From Rhabdothermincola salaria (GTDB lineage: Bacteria > Actinomycetota > Acidimicrobiia > Acidimicrobiales > Acidimicrobilacustridaceae): a DNA stretch of 64,000 bases. The notes beneath the pieces are model-generated. The model saw nothing but the letters and a program-made list of their open reading frames with translations, did no database searches and was not told where the DNA came from. Location: assembly GCF_021246445.1 (NCBI RefSeq), contig NZ_JAJQXW010000002.1, positions 620,001-684,000 on the forward strand, in the 5' to 3' direction. A program made the position numbers and the translations under genes. Of this stretch, positions 34,004 through 42,952 are shown piece by piece. Numbering within the stretch: the stretch's first letter is position 1; each line of letters starts with the position of its first letter.

Positions 34004-36736
34004 TCAGGCGACGCCGTCGGGGAGGCCGTAGAAGACGCGCTCGACCACCTTGCGGGACCGTCTCGTGACCCGACGGTAGTGGTCCCGCAGCCCACCCGGT
34101 GTGGTATCGAGCGATCGGGCCAGCCACACCAGCTCCTCGGCCCGGCTGGGCAGGGCGTCCCCCGGACCGGAGTTCACGAGGAACCACCGGTTGCGCACCC
34201 GCTCGCAGAACTCGTAGGCCTCGCCCAGCACCTCGGCGTCGTCGGGGAGAAGCACGTCGGCGTCGCGGAGCGCCCGCAACGCGTCGAGCGTGCCCGTGGC
34301 CTTCACGCCGTACTGGAGCTGGAGCATCTGGGCGGTGAACTCCACGTCCGACAACGACCCGGGGCCGAGCTTGAGGTGGAACTCGGGGTCCTCGCCGGAG
34401 GGGATGCGCTCGGCTTCGATGCGCGCCTTCATGCGGCGGATGTCGCGCATCTGGTCGGCGGTGAGCCCTCCTCGCCAGATGAACGGATCGAGCAGGTCGA
34501 GCAGGCGCTCGCCGAGGTCGCGGTCGCCGGCAGCGAAGCGGGCGCGGGTCATGGCCTGGCGTTCCCAGGTCTGGGCGGTGTCCCGCCAGTAGGGCTCGAA
34601 CGCGCCGAAGCTGCGGGCGAGGGGCCCGTTCTTGCCCTCCGGGCGCAGGGCGGCGTCGACCTCGTAGATGCGGCCCGCCGGCGTCGAACCGCCCACGAAG
34701 CGCACCAGGCCGGTGGCGAGGCGCTTGGCCTCGTCGGTGCCGGCGGCGCCTCGTCCGTCGTGCACGAAGATCACATCGAGGTCGCTGGCGTAGGCCAACT
34801 CGGCGCCGCCGAAGCGCCCGAGGCCGAGCACCGCGAACGGGACCTGGGGATCGAGGGCGGTGAGGGCGCTCTCGAGGGTTGCCGCGGCGAGGTCGGTGAG
34901 GTCGGCGCCCACCTGGTGCACGTCGGCGTGGCCGAGCACGTCGCGGGCGGCGACCCCGAAGAGGTGGCGGCGGTTCCACCGCTGGAGGGTCTCCTGGCGT
35001 TCACTGACGTCGCCTCGCCACTGCACGGCCCGGTCGGCGCTGTGCACCAGCTCGTCGTGGGGCTTGGTCTCGAGCCGGTCGGGTTGGTCGAGGCGGGCCA
35101 CCAGGTCGGGGTTGCGCACCAACACGTCGCCCAGCATCCGGCTGGTGCCGGCCAGGGTGCACAGGGCCTGGGCCGTGGCCGGGGAGTCGCGGAACGTCTC
35201 GGCCATGGTGCGGTTGTTGCGGTCGTGGCCGAGCAGGTTGCGGACCAACAACAGCCCGAGGTCCGGGTCCGGGGACTGCGACAACCAGTCGAGCAACAGC
35301 GGGAGCAGCTGCTGCATCAGACGGCTGGACCGGTTCATCCCGCGGGTGAGCTCCTTGACCGCGGCCTGGGTGCGCTTGGCGTCGAGGAAGCCGAAGGCGC
35401 TGAGCCGGGCGGCGGCCGCTTCGGGGGAGAGGGCGGCGTCCTCGGGAGAGGCCTGGGCGAAGGCTTCGAGCAGCGGGCGGAAGTACACGCGCTCGTGGAT
35501 GGCGCGCACTCCGACGCGCGCCTTGCGCAGATCGCGAAGCAGCTGGTCGGCGGCGGAGCCGTCGGTGGTGTCGCGTCGACCCATGACCCGCGCCAGGTGG
35601 TCGAGCGCCGCCCGGTCGGAGGGCAGGGCGTGCACCTGCTGCTCGTCGACGAGCTGGACCCGGTGCTCGGTGGTGCGCAGCAGGCGGTAGGCGGTGGCCA
35701 TGTCGTCGGCATCGCCGCTGTCGACGTAGCCGGCCGACGCCATCTCGGCGAGGGTGGACAACGTCGTCGGGCCCCGGAGCTGGGGGTCGAGGTGCCCGTG
35801 GACCAGTTGGAGCAGCTGGATGGTGAACTCGATGTCGCGGATGCCGCCGGGCCCCAGCTTCAGCTCTCGTGCCGCCAGCCCCTTCTTGGCCACCTCCGAT
35901 TCGGCCCGCTGCTTCATGGCTCGCAGCGAGCGGAGGGTGTCGGCATCCGACGGGCGGTTCCAGAGCCGCTCCTGGGCGGCTTCGAGCCAGCGTTCGCCGA
36001 GGGTGGCGTCGCCGGCCGCCGGACGGGCCTTGAGCAGGGCCTGGAACTCCCAGGGCTCGGCCCAACGCTCCCAGTAGGCCTCGTAGGACTCGACCGAGCG
36101 CACCAGGGGGCCGTCGCGACCCTCGGGGCGCAGGTTGGCGTCCACCCGGAAGCAGTGCCCGGCGATCTCCATCACCGCTCGGGCCCGGCGTTCGAGGCGG
36201 GTCCGGGTGCCCTCGCCGACGAACATGACATCGATGTCGCTCGAGTAGTTGAGCTCCGAGCCGCCCAGCTTGCCCATGCCGACCACCGCGAGCGTGACGC
36301 CGTCGGGTCCGTCGCGATCGGCGTCCTCGGCCAGGCGGCAGGCCGATTCCAGGGCTTGGCGGCCGAGGTCGGCCAGCTGGGCTCCGACCTGTTCGAGCCG
36401 ATCGAGCCCGGTGAGGTCGCGGGCGGCGATGCGCAGGAACTCGAGGTTGCGCCAGTCGACCAGGGCCTCGAGGCTGCCGTCGTCCACCGGCGGGCGCCGG
36501 TCGAGGTCGGCGAGCACGTCGAGCGCGACCTGGGGGCGGACCTCGATGACCCGGGTGAGCGAACGGCTGGCGGCCAGCACGGCCACGAGCGCCGCGGCGG
36601 TGCCTTCGTGGTCGGCCGCGGCGGCCACCACGTCGGGGGCATCGTCGGCGAGACGTTCGAGGGTGACCCGGACGGTGGCCGGCGAGGCGCTGCGCTCGGC
36701 CCGCTCGACGAGGTCTGATGGCACGGCCTCGGTCAC
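34004..36736 (-). CDS. glnE: Glutamine synthetase adenylyltransferase/deadenylase
   Basis: 910 aa with two nucleotidyltransferase domains and helical domains between. First domain: GMGKLGGSELNYSSDIDVMF (about 180-200); second: GLGRFGGAELAYASDLDVIF (about 640-660). Each keeps G-G-x-E-L-x-Y-x-S-D-x-D. It adenylylates the Tyr of GlnA in response to nitrogen status. The frame remains open 210 bp further upstream into nadE, but GTG 36736 lies 8 nt after a TAGGGT box and gives the usual N-terminus. Divergent from nadE. Confidence 0.95.
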   Translation of the reverse strand: MTEAVPSDLVERAERSASPATVRVTLERLADDAPDVVAAAADHEGTAAALVAVLAASRSLTRVIEVRPQVALDVLADLDRRPPVDDGSLEALVDWRNLEFLRIAARDLTGLDRLEQVGAQLADLGRQALESACRLAEDADRDGPDGVTLAVVGMGKLGGSELNYSSDIDVMFVGEGTRTRLERRARAVMEIAGHCFRVDANLRPEGRDGPLVRSVESYEAYWERWAEPWEFQALLKARPAAGDATLGERWLEAAQERLWNRPSDADTLRSLRAMKQRAESEVAKKGLAARELKLGPGGIRDIEFTIQLLQLVHGHLDPQLRGPTTLSTLAEMASAGYVDSGDADDMATAYRLLRTTEHRVQLVDEQQVHALPSDRAALDHLARVMGRRDTTDGSAADQLLRDLRKARVGVRAIHERVYFRPLLEAFAQASPEDAALSPEAAAARLSAFGFLDAKRTQAAVKELTRGMNRSSRLMQQLLPLLLDWLSQSPDPDLGLLLVRNLLGHDRNNRTMAETFRDSPATAQALCTLAGTSRMLGDVLVRNPDLVARLDQPDRLETKPHDELVHSADRAVQWRGDVSERQETLQRWNRRHLFGVAARDVLGHADVHQVGADLTDLAAATLESALTALDPQVPFAVLGLGRFGGAELAYASDLDVIFVHDGRGAAGTDEAKRLATGLVRFVGGSTPAGRIYEVDAALRPEGKNGPLARSFGAFEPYWRDTAQTWERQAMTRARFAAGDRDLGERLLDLLDPFIWRGGLTADQMRDIRRMKARIEAERIPSGEDPEFHLKLGPGSLSDVEFTAQMLQLQYGVKATGTLDALRALRDADVLLPDDAEVLGEAYEFCERVRNRWFLVNSGPGDALPSRAEELVWLARSLDTTPGGLRDHYRRVTRRSRKVVERVFYGLPDGVA

Positions 36737-36744
36737 GAACCGAG

Positions 36745-36750
36745 ACCCTA
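36745..36750 (-). promoter_or_regulatory. -10 box for leaderless glnE mRNA
   Basis: TAGGGT on the minus strand, 8 nt before GTG 36736. Confidence 0.5.
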
Positions 36751-36791
36751 CGCGGCCGGGCGGAGGGCATGGGTCGGGATCGACGGGGCCG

Positions 36792-36797
36792 TAAGGT
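36792..36797 (+). promoter_or_regulatory. -10 box for leaderless nadE mRNA
   Basis: TAAGGT, 6 nt before ATG 36804. Confidence 0.5.
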
Positions 36798-36803
36798 CGG
36801 ACC

Positions 36804-38534
36804 ATGTCCGAGCTGCGAGTCGCCCTGGCCCAGATGAACCCCGTGGTCGGTGACCTGGCGGGCAACGTCGAGCGCATCGTCGCCGCCATGGGCGAGGCGG
36901 AGTCGGCCGGGTGCGACCTGGTCGCCCTGCCCGAGCTGGCCGTCACCGGCTACCCGCCCGAGGACCTGCTGCTGCGACAGGGCTTCGTGCGCGACAACCT
37001 CGAGGCCGTGGCCCGCGTGGCCGAGCGGTCGGGATCCTGCGTGGCGGTGGTCGGCTTCGTCGACGTCGACGACATCGACGCCTGGTCGTCGGAGGGCCAC
37101 GACATCGAAGCCCGCCCCGCCGGCCTCTACAACGCGGTGGCCGTCTGCGCCGAGGGTCGGGTGCTCGGCACCTACCGCAAGCGGCGGCTGCCCAACTACT
37201 CCGTGTTCGACGAGCAGCGCTACTTCGTGCCGGGTCGCGAACCCCTGCGGCTGTTCCGGGTGGCGGGGGTGGACGTGGGCGTCTCCATCTGCGAGGACGC
37301 CTGGGTGGCCGACGGTCCGGTCGCCGAGCTGGCCCGCGGTGGCGCCGGCATCGTCGTCAACGTGAACGCCTCGCCCTACCACGCCGGCAAGCGTGACGGC
37401 CGGGCCCGCACCCTCGCGGCCCGCACCCTCGAGTCCGGTGTGCCCCTCGTCTACGTCAACCAGGTCGGGGGACAGGACGAGCTGGTCTTCGACGGCGACT
37501 CCATGGTCGTCGACGCCGGCGGGACGGTGTCGGCCCGCATGCCGCAGTTCCGCGAGGGCCTCGCCGTGGTCGACGTCGCAGTGGCCGCCCGCCGGTCCAC
37601 CGAGCCGCTGGCGGTGGTCGAGGGCCCGTCGGCCCGCCCCGGCGAGCGGCCGTCGTCCGCGCCCCCGGGCGTGGCCCCACCCCTCGGCGAGGAGGCCGAG
37701 GTCTGGGAGGCGCTGGTGCTCGGCACCCGTGACTTCGTGCGCAAGAACGGCTTCACCGACGTGGTGGTCGGGTTGTCGGGCGGCGTCGACTCGGCGCTGG
37801 TGGCCACCATCGCCGTCGACGCCCTGGGCCCGGACCACGTGCACGGCGTCCTCATGCCCTCGCGCTACTCGAGCGAGCACTCGGTCGACGACGCCCGCCA
37901 GCTGGCCGAGAACCTGGGCATCGAGCACCGCACCGTGCCCATCGAGGCGGCCCACACCGCCCTCATGGGGATGCTCGAGCCGGCCTTCACCGGGCACCCG
38001 CTGGGCCTCACCGAGGAGAACCTGCAGAGCCGGGTGCGCGCCGTGGTGCTGATGGCGTTGTCCAACGCCTTCGGATGGCTGTTGCTGAACACCGGCAACA
38101 AGAGCGAGGCGGCGGTGGGTTACTCCACGCTCTACGGCGACTCCGCCGGAGGCTTCGCCGTCATCAAGGACGTCAGCAAGCTGCTCGTGTACCGGCTCTG
38201 CGAGCACCGCAACGAGGTCGCCGGCACCGACCGCATCCCCCGCCACACCCTGGTGAAGCCACCATCGGCCGAGCTGCGGCCCGACCAACGTGACGACCAG
38301 AGCCTGCCGCCCTACGAGGTGCTCGACCCGATCCTCGCCGACTACGTCGAGCGCGACCGGAGCCTGGCCGACATCGTGGCCGACGGGGCCGACCCGGCGT
38401 TGGCCGAGCGGGTGGCCCGCCTGGTCGACCGGGCCGAGTTCAAGCGCCGCCAGTCGCCGCCGGGGCCCCGGGTCACCACCAAGGGCTTCGGCAAGGACCG
38501 GCGCCTGCCCATCACCAACCGCTACGAGGCCTGA
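36804..38534 (+). CDS. nadE: Glutamine-dependent NAD+ synthetase
   Basis: 576 aa. The N-terminal nitrilase-like glutaminase domain has PELAVTGYPPEDLL (Glu), YRKRRLPNYSVFDE (Lys) and GVSICEDAW (nucleophile Cys). The C-terminal synthetase has the PP-loop GLSGGVDSALVATIAVDALG and GNKSEAAVGYSTLYGDSAGG. It amidates NaAD with ammonia channelled from glutamine. ATG 36804 follows a TAAGGT box by 6 nt; glnE is divergent, so glutamine use and GS control share a promoter region. Confidence 0.96.
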   Translation: MSELRVALAQMNPVVGDLAGNVERIVAAMGEAESAGCDLVALPELAVTGYPPEDLLLRQGFVRDNLEAVARVAERSGSCVAVVGFVDVDDIDAWSSEGHDIEARPAGLYNAVAVCAEGRVLGTYRKRRLPNYSVFDEQRYFVPGREPLRLFRVAGVDVGVSICEDAWVADGPVAELARGGAGIVVNVNASPYHAGKRDGRARTLAARTLESGVPLVYVNQVGGQDELVFDGDSMVVDAGGTVSARMPQFREGLAVVDVAVAARRSTEPLAVVEGPSARPGERPSSAPPGVAPPLGEEAEVWEALVLGTRDFVRKNGFTDVVVGLSGGVDSALVATIAVDALGPDHVHGVLMPSRYSSEHSVDDARQLAENLGIEHRTVPIEAAHTALMGMLEPAFTGHPLGLTEENLQSRVRAVVLMALSNAFGWLLLNTGNKSEAAVGYSTLYGDSAGGFAVIKDVSKLLVYRLCEHRNEVAGTDRIPRHTLVKPPSAELRPDQRDDQSLPPYEVLDPILADYVERDRSLADIVADGADPALAERVARLVDRAEFKRRQSPPGPRVTTKGFGKDRRLPITNRYEA

Positions 38535-38603
38535 GGGCCGCGGCGCCCGCCGGAGGCGGCCGGGGCGCGACGTGACGGGCCGGGCCGCCGCCCGGTGGAT
38601 CAC

Positions 38604-38609
38604 TAGTCT
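38604..38609 (+). promoter_or_regulatory. -10 box for gene at 38617
   Basis: TAGTCT, 7 nt before ATG 38617. Confidence 0.4.
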
Positions 38610-38616
38610 GCGAAAC

Positions 38617-39255
38617 ATGACCAGTGGCTCTCGTCCGGTGCGTGGACCGTCGTGGTCGGCCGTCGCGCCCGACGACGCCCTCACCGCCGAGGGGGCGGCC
38701 GCCCGCCTCGGGGCCTACTGCTGGGTCGAACAGCGCCTCTTCGGGCTCCTCGGGGCCTGGGCCGGCCAGATCACCGAGCCCGACGCCAAGGCCATGGTCG
38801 CCGAGCACGCCGAGCACGCCGCCTGGCGGGCCCTGCGCTGGCACGAGCTGCTCCCCACCGCCCCACCGGGGGCCGACGCCCTGGTGGTGGCACCGAGCGG
38901 GGTCGACGCCGTCTTCGCGGCCCTGAGCCCGGCCGAGGGCGCCGACCGCACCGCCGAGAAGCTGGCGGCGGTCCACCGCTGCCTGCTGCCCCGCCTCCTG
39001 GCCGCCTACACGGCCCACCTGGACTGGGCCGATCCCCTCACCGAAGCCTCCACCCGACGGCACCTCGAGATGGCGACGAACGACCTGGTCGCGGACCTGC
39101 GCCACGGCGAACGGCTGCTCGAGGCCCTGGTGGCCGCGCCGGAGCGGGTCGCCGGCCTGGCGGACCTCGTGGCCGGCGTCGAGGCGGCCGTGGTGGCGGC
39201 CGGGGGGATCGTGGGTCCGGGGAGCGTCGGCGAACGCTCCGAACCCGCTCCCTGA
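38617..39255 (+). CDS. All-helical protein, possible ferritin-like fold
   Basis: 212 aa, predicted almost entirely alpha-helical, no signal or membrane segment. Glu and His residues recur in helix positions (YCWVEQRLFGLLGAWAGQ; AEHAEHAAWRALRWHELLP; HLEMATNDLV), reminiscent of ferritin-like or iminophenylacetyl-CoA-epoxidase-like bundles, but a full di-iron site is not clear. The frame is open upstream within nadE; ATG 38617 is chosen by the TAGTCT box. Function unknown. Confidence 0.7.
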   Translation: MTSGSRPVRGPSWSAVAPDDALTAEGAAARLGAYCWVEQRLFGLLGAWAGQITEPDAKAMVAEHAEHAAWRALRWHELLPTAPPGADALVVAPSGVDAVFAALSPAEGADRTAEKLAAVHRCLLPRLLAAYTAHLDWADPLTEASTRRHLEMATNDLVADLRHGERLLEALVAAPERVAGLADLVAGVEAAVVAAGGIVGPGSVGERSEPAP

Positions 39256-39369
39256 CAGGGGTCGGGGCCCGATGGGCGCCTCCGGGGTGGGGCCACTTGA
39301 CCGCCCCGGTATCGTGAGAAGGCCCAAGGCTGTCGTTGCGATCACGGGAGACCCCGGGGATCGTCTTCG

Positions 39370-40341
39370 ATGCTCGTCACATCAGCAGCGAACCAGAGGT
39401 ACGTAGTGGCCAAGGAGCGAGTCGAGCGCGACGAGGAAGACCTGGTCCGCCTCTATCTCACCGACATCGGGCAGTACCCGCTGCTGACCAAGGACGACGA
39501 GGTCCGCCTCGCCCAGGCCATCGAGGGCGGGGCCGAGGCCCGAGCCGAGCTCGACGCCGCCGTCGACCTCACCGCGGCCCGCAAGCGCGAGCTGCGCCGG
39601 TCGGTCCGCCAGGGCGAGGATGCCGAGCGCACCTTCGTGCAGTCCAACCTCCGCCTGGTGGTGTCCATCGCCAAGAAGTACCAGGCCTCCGGCCTGCCCC
39701 TGCTGGACCTCATCCAGGAGGGCAACCTCGGGCTGATGCACGCCGTCGAGAAGTTCGACTGGCGCAAGGGCTTCAAGTTCTCGACCTACGCCACGTGGTG
39801 GATCCGCCAGGCCATCACCCGCGGCATCGCCAACACGGGTCGCACCATCCGCCTCCCCGTGCACGCCGGCGACACCCTCGCCCGCCTCCAGAAGGCCCGG
39901 GCCCGCCTCGAGCTCAAGCTCGGCCGCCCGGCCACCCTCGCCGAGCTCTCCGCCGAGGTGGAGATGCCCGAGGACAAGGTCACCGAGGCCCTCCGCTTCG
40001 CCGCCGAACCGCTCTCGCTCTCCGAGCCCCTCCGCGAGGACGGCGACGCCGAGCTGGGCGACGTCGTCGAGGACCGCTCCGCAGAATCGCCCTTCGAGGT
40101 GGCCGCCACCGCGCTGCTGCCCGAGGAGATCTCTCGTCTGCTGTCGCCTCTCGACGAGCGCGAGCGCGAGATCCTCAAGCTCCGGTTCGGTCTCGATCGC
40201 GGCGAGCCCCGCACCCTCGAAGAGGTGGGCGAGCACTTCAACCTCACCCGTGAGCGCATCCGCCAGATCGAGGCTCGGGCCATGTCCAAGCTGCGGCACC
40301 CGTCCTCGGACACCGGCGCCCGGGACCTGCTGGCGGTCTGA
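39370..40341 (+). CDS. RNA polymerase sigma factor, sigma-70 group 2-like
   Basis: 323 aa if ATG 39370 is used. Region 1.2 (DLVRLYLTDIGQYPLLTKDDEVRLA), 2.1-2.4 (AERTFVQSNLRLVVSIAKKYQ ending in the YATWWIRQAITRGIAN block), region 3, and 4.2 (TLEEVGEHFNLTRERIRQIEARAMSKLRHP) are intact. The short N-terminus without a long region 1.1 suggests a SigB/HrdB-like accessory sigma. GTG 39406, six nt after AGAGG, is a good alternative start giving 311 aa. Confidence 0.94.
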   Translation: MLVTSAANQRYVVAKERVERDEEDLVRLYLTDIGQYPLLTKDDEVRLAQAIEGGAEARAELDAAVDLTAARKRELRRSVRQGEDAERTFVQSNLRLVVSIAKKYQASGLPLLDLIQEGNLGLMHAVEKFDWRKGFKFSTYATWWIRQAITRGIANTGRTIRLPVHAGDTLARLQKARARLELKLGRPATLAELSAEVEMPEDKVTEALRFAAEPLSLSEPLREDGDAELGDVVEDRSAESPFEVAATALLPEEISRLLSPLDEREREILKLRFGLDRGEPRTLEEVGEHFNLTRERIRQIEARAMSKLRHPSSDTGARDLLAV

Positions 40342-40378
40342 GCTCCCCGACTCGATCCACGCATCCGTTCGGGCAACG

Positions 40379-40909
40379 ATGAGCGAGGGCGACGACGTCG
40401 ACCGACCGCCTGGCGCGCCCCCGCGGCGGCTGCCAGGTGGTTGCCTGCTCGTCGGGCTGGTGGTGGGGGCCCTGATGGCGTTCACGGTCATCGTGGTGGT
40501 CAGCCTCACCCTCATCGGGGTGATCGGTGGCGAGAGCTCGGCCGACGAACGCCGGGAGATCCTCGCCGAGATCGTCGAGGAGACGGGCATCGCCACCTCC
40601 AGCCAGGACATCGACGAGCCGCCCCAACGTGACGTCCGCCTGGGCCTGTGCGAGACCGACGGCGACGGCGCCATGGTGACCAGCGGGATGCTCATCAACC
40701 CCGAGGACGCACCGGTCGACTACGTGCTGACCGTGACCTTCCACGAAGGGTCCGGGTCGGAGATGGGGGCCGAGGTCGCCCGGCGCGAGGTCGTGGTCGA
40801 CGACGTGCCCGCCGGCGAGACTGTCGAATGGACGGCGTCATCGCAGGCACCGGCCTCGGCGGACTTCAGCTGTCGGGTCGTGAGGATCGAGCGCGACGAC
40901 GCCGGTTGA
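40379..40909 (+). CDS. Membrane-anchored protein with extracytoplasmic beta domain
   Basis: 176 aa. After a Pro-rich cytoplasmic start there is one transmembrane helix (about 22-49, CLLVGLVVGALMAFTVIVVV). The outside part has an all-beta look: LCETDGDGAMVTSGMLINPEDAPVDYVLTVTF, then paired strands and SADFSCRVVRIE, with two Cys that could form a disulfide. It resembles small FxLYD-type domains. Function unknown. ATG 40379, 37 bp after the sigma factor gene. Confidence 0.65.
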   Translation: MSEGDDVDRPPGAPPRRLPGGCLLVGLVVGALMAFTVIVVVSLTLIGVIGGESSADERREILAEIVEETGIATSSQDIDEPPQRDVRLGLCETDGDGAMVTSGMLINPEDAPVDYVLTVTFHEGSGSEMGAEVARREVVVDDVPAGETVEWTASSQAPASADFSCRVVRIERDDAG

Positions 40910-40912
40910 GCC

Positions 40913-41521
40913 TCAGCTCTCGGTGGTGACGTTGGGGCGTTCGGCGCCGATGGTGGTGGAGTCGCCGTGTCCGGTGTGGACCACGGTCTCGTCCGGCAGG
41001 GCGAAGAGCCGGGTGGTGATCGAGCGCACGATGGTGGGCCGGTCGCTGAACGAACGCCCGGTCGCGCCCGGGCCGCCGTTGAAGAGCGTGTCGCCGCTGA
41101 ACACCACCGCGTCGGCGGCGTCGTGGAAGCAACAGCCTCCGGGGGAGTGACCGGGGGTGTGCATGACCTCGAGCTCCACGCCACCGGCTCGGAGGCGCTC
41201 GCCGTCGTGGAGCAGCGCGTCGGGGGGCCGATCGGGGTTCACGACCTCCCAGAGCATGAGGTCGTCGGGGTGGATGTGCACCGGTGCGTGCACGGCATCG
41301 GCGAGGGCGGCGGCGCAGTTGATGTGGTCGTTGTGGCCGTGGGTGGCCAGCACCGCCACCACCTTGCGCCCGCCGACGGCGTCGACGATGGGCTGGTGGT
41401 CGTGGGCGGCGTCGATGACGAAGACCTCGTGGTCGTCGCCGACCAGCCAGATGTTGTTGTCGACGTCGAAGGACTGCCCGTCGAGGGTGAAGGTGCCGGA
41501 GGTGACGACTCGCTCGATCAC
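40913..41521 (-). CDS. MBL-fold metallo-hydrolase paired with mscR
   Basis: 202 aa. Metal ligands appear in HGHNDH (61-66), [21 protein letters not shown] and the late [11 protein letters not shown], the glyoxalase II-like subgroup. The partner dehydrogenase overlaps it by 4 nt (GTG 41521 in GTGA). In mycobacteria the same pair (MscR plus an MBL hydrolase) is thought to clear formaldehyde, with the hydrolase cleaving the S-formyl-mycothiol product; that role is inferred here. Confidence 0.88.
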   Translation of the reverse strand: MIERVVTSGTFTLDGQSFDVDNNIWLVGDDHEVFVIDAAHDHQPIVDAVGGRKVVAVLATHGHNDHINCAAALADAVHAPVHIHPDDLMLWEVVNPDRPPDALLHDGERLRAGGVELEVMHTPGHSPGGCCFHDAADAVVFSGDTLFNGGPGATGRSFSDRPTIVRSITTRLFALPDETVVHTGHGDSTTIGAERPNVTTES

Positions 41522-42615
41522 GACCGCCCCCCGAGGACCATGACCGAACGCAGGACCTCGCCGCGCTCCATGCGGTGGAAGGCGTCCTCGACGCCGTCGA
41601 TGGCGATCGTCTCCGAGACGAAGCGGTCGAGGTCGAGGCGCCCCTGCAGGTACAGGTCGATGAGCATCGGGAAGTCCCGCGAGGGCAGGCAGTCGCCGTA
41701 CCAACTGGGCTTGAGGCGCCCGCCTCGCCCGAAGAAGTCGATCATCGGCAGGTCGATGCGCATCTCCGGATCGGGGACCCCCACCTGCACGACCGTGCCG
41801 GCCAGGTCACGGGCGTAGAACGCCTGCTCGAACACCTTCGGGTGGCCGACGGCCTCGATGCACACGTCGGCGCCGTTGCCGTCGGTGAGGGCCCTGATGG
41901 CCTCCACCGGATCCGTGCTCGACGCGTCGACCGTGTGGGTGGCGCCGAACGACCGGGCCAGCTCGAGCTTGCCGGGGTCGAGGTCCACCGCGATGACGGT
42001 GGTGGCTCCGGCGAGCCGGGCTCCGGCGACGGCGGCGTCGCCGACCCCGCCGCAGCCGAACACGGCGACGCTGTCGCCCGGACCGACCTCTCCGGTGAAC
42101 AGGGCGGCGCCGAGGCCGGCCATGACCCCGCAGCCGAGCAGCCCGGCTGCCTCGGGACGGGCCGCGGGGTCCACGGGCGTGCACTGCCCGGCGGCCACCA
42201 GCGTCTTCTCGGCGAAGGCGCCGATGCCGAGCGCCGGGCTCAGCTCGGTGCCGTCGGCGAGGGCCATCTTCTGGGTGGCGTTGTGGGTGGCGAAGCAGTA
42301 CTGGGGTCGACCCCGCCGGCAGGCCCGACAGTTGCCGCACACCGCCCGCCAGTTGAGGACGACGTAGTCGCCCGGCGCCACCTGCTCGACGTCCGGGCCG
42401 ACCGCCTCGACGATCCCGGCGGCCTCGTGGCCGAGCAGGTACGGGAACTCGTCGCCGATGGCGCCCAGCTTGTAGTGCAGGTCGGTGTGGCAGACCCCGC
42501 AGGCCTGCACGGCCACGAGCGCCTCACCGGGTCCCGGGTCCGGCACGACGATCGTCTCGACGGTGGCAGGGGCGTCCTTGGCCCGCACCACCACTCCTCG
42601 CACCTCGTGGGGCAT
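41518..42615 (-). CDS. mscR: Zinc-dependent alcohol/S-(hydroxymethyl)mycothiol dehydrogenase-like
   Basis: 365 aa medium-chain dehydrogenase. Catalytic zinc ligands: C42 in CGVCHTD and H63-E64 in GHEAAG; structural zinc: C93, C96, C99, C107. The nucleotide fold is [14 protein letters not shown]. Similarity to MscR and the MBL partner support NAD-linked oxidation of the formaldehyde-mycothiol adduct or S-nitrosomycothiol reduction. ATG 42615 has GGGAGGAC upstream. The tRNA-Sec gene ends 26 bp upstream, on the same strand. Confidence 0.85.
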   Translation of the reverse strand: MPHEVRGVVVRAKDAPATVETIVVPDPGPGEALVAVQACGVCHTDLHYKLGAIGDEFPYLLGHEAAGIVEAVGPDVEQVAPGDYVVLNWRAVCGNCRACRRGRPQYCFATHNATQKMALADGTELSPALGIGAFAEKTLVAAGQCTPVDPAARPEAAGLLGCGVMAGLGAALFTGEVGPGDSVAVFGCGGVGDAAVAGARLAGATTVIAVDLDPGKLELARSFGATHTVDASSTDPVEAIRALTDGNGADVCIEAVGHPKVFEQAFYARDLAGTVVQVGVPDPEMRIDLPMIDFFGRGGRLKPSWYGDCLPSRDFPMLIDLYLQGRLDLDRFVSETIAIDGVEDAFHRMERGEVLRSVMVLGGRS

Positions 42616-42641
42616 GTGTCCTCCCGGGTCGCTGGGCTCGG

Positions 42642-42737
42642 TGGCGGAGGTGGACGGGAATCGAACCCGCCGTGCAGGGATCGCCTGCACCACCCGCTTT
42701 GAAGGCGGGGGCTGCCACCAGGCCAGCAGACACCTCC
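42642..42737 (-). tRNA. selC: tRNA-Sec (anticodon UCA)
   Basis: 96 nt including an encoded CCA. Read on the minus strand: acceptor GGAGGTG pairs with CACCTCC, discriminator G, then CCA. The anticodon arm is CCCGC-CTTCAAA-GCGGG with anticodon TCA. The long variable arm GTGCAGG-cgat-CCTGCAC (7 bp) and TTCGATT T-loop are as in bacterial selenocysteine tRNAs, whose size (E. coli about 95 nt) it matches. It implies that this genome decodes UGA as selenocysteine; selA, selB, selD and a selenoprotein are not in this window. Confidence 0.95.
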
Positions 42738-42744
42738 GCCCGGG

Positions 42745-42750
42745 ACCCTA
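42745..42750 (-). promoter_or_regulatory. -10 box of tRNA-Sec
   Basis: TAGGGT on the minus strand, 7 nt before the mature tRNA 5' end, so the transcript may need no 5' leader removal. Confidence 0.5.
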
Positions 42751-42865
42751 CCGGTCCGATCCCAGGCGGTCGGGCTCGAACCGCGGGGTGGCGTCGAGCC
42801 GTCGGCCGGGGGTGCGATCACGCTCGGTCGGGCGCGGGCCACTCGCTCGGTGGCGAGGCGCGCCC

Positions 42866-42871
42866 TATGCT
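42866..42871 (+). promoter_or_regulatory. -10 box for 24-aa micro-ORF
   Basis: TATGCT, 6 nt before ATG 42878. Confidence 0.45.
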
Positions 42872-42877
42872 CTCCCC

Positions 42878-42952
42878 ATGAAGAAGCTCCTCGTCATCGT
42901 CGTCGTCCTCGCCCTCGCCGCCTTCGCGGTCAAGAAGCTGCAGGACGCCTGA
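42878..42952 (+). CDS. 24-aa membrane micropeptide (DLW-39-like N-terminus)
   Basis: It encodes MKKLLVIVVVLALAAFAVKK followed by LQDA: one hydrophobic helix between basic ends. The beginning resembles the small actinobacterial DLW-39 proteins (about 39 residues), but it stops before their DLW segment. ATG 42878 follows a TATGCT box by 6 nt. Its 3' end overlaps the convergent HAD gene by 23 bp. Function unknown. Confidence 0.5.
   Translation: MKKLLVIVVVLALAAFAVKKLQDA

Noticed and set aside
39297-39315. TTGACC and TATCGT upstream of the sigma factor gene as a promoter
   Set aside because: Only 7 nt separate the boxes, too short for a -35/-10 pair.
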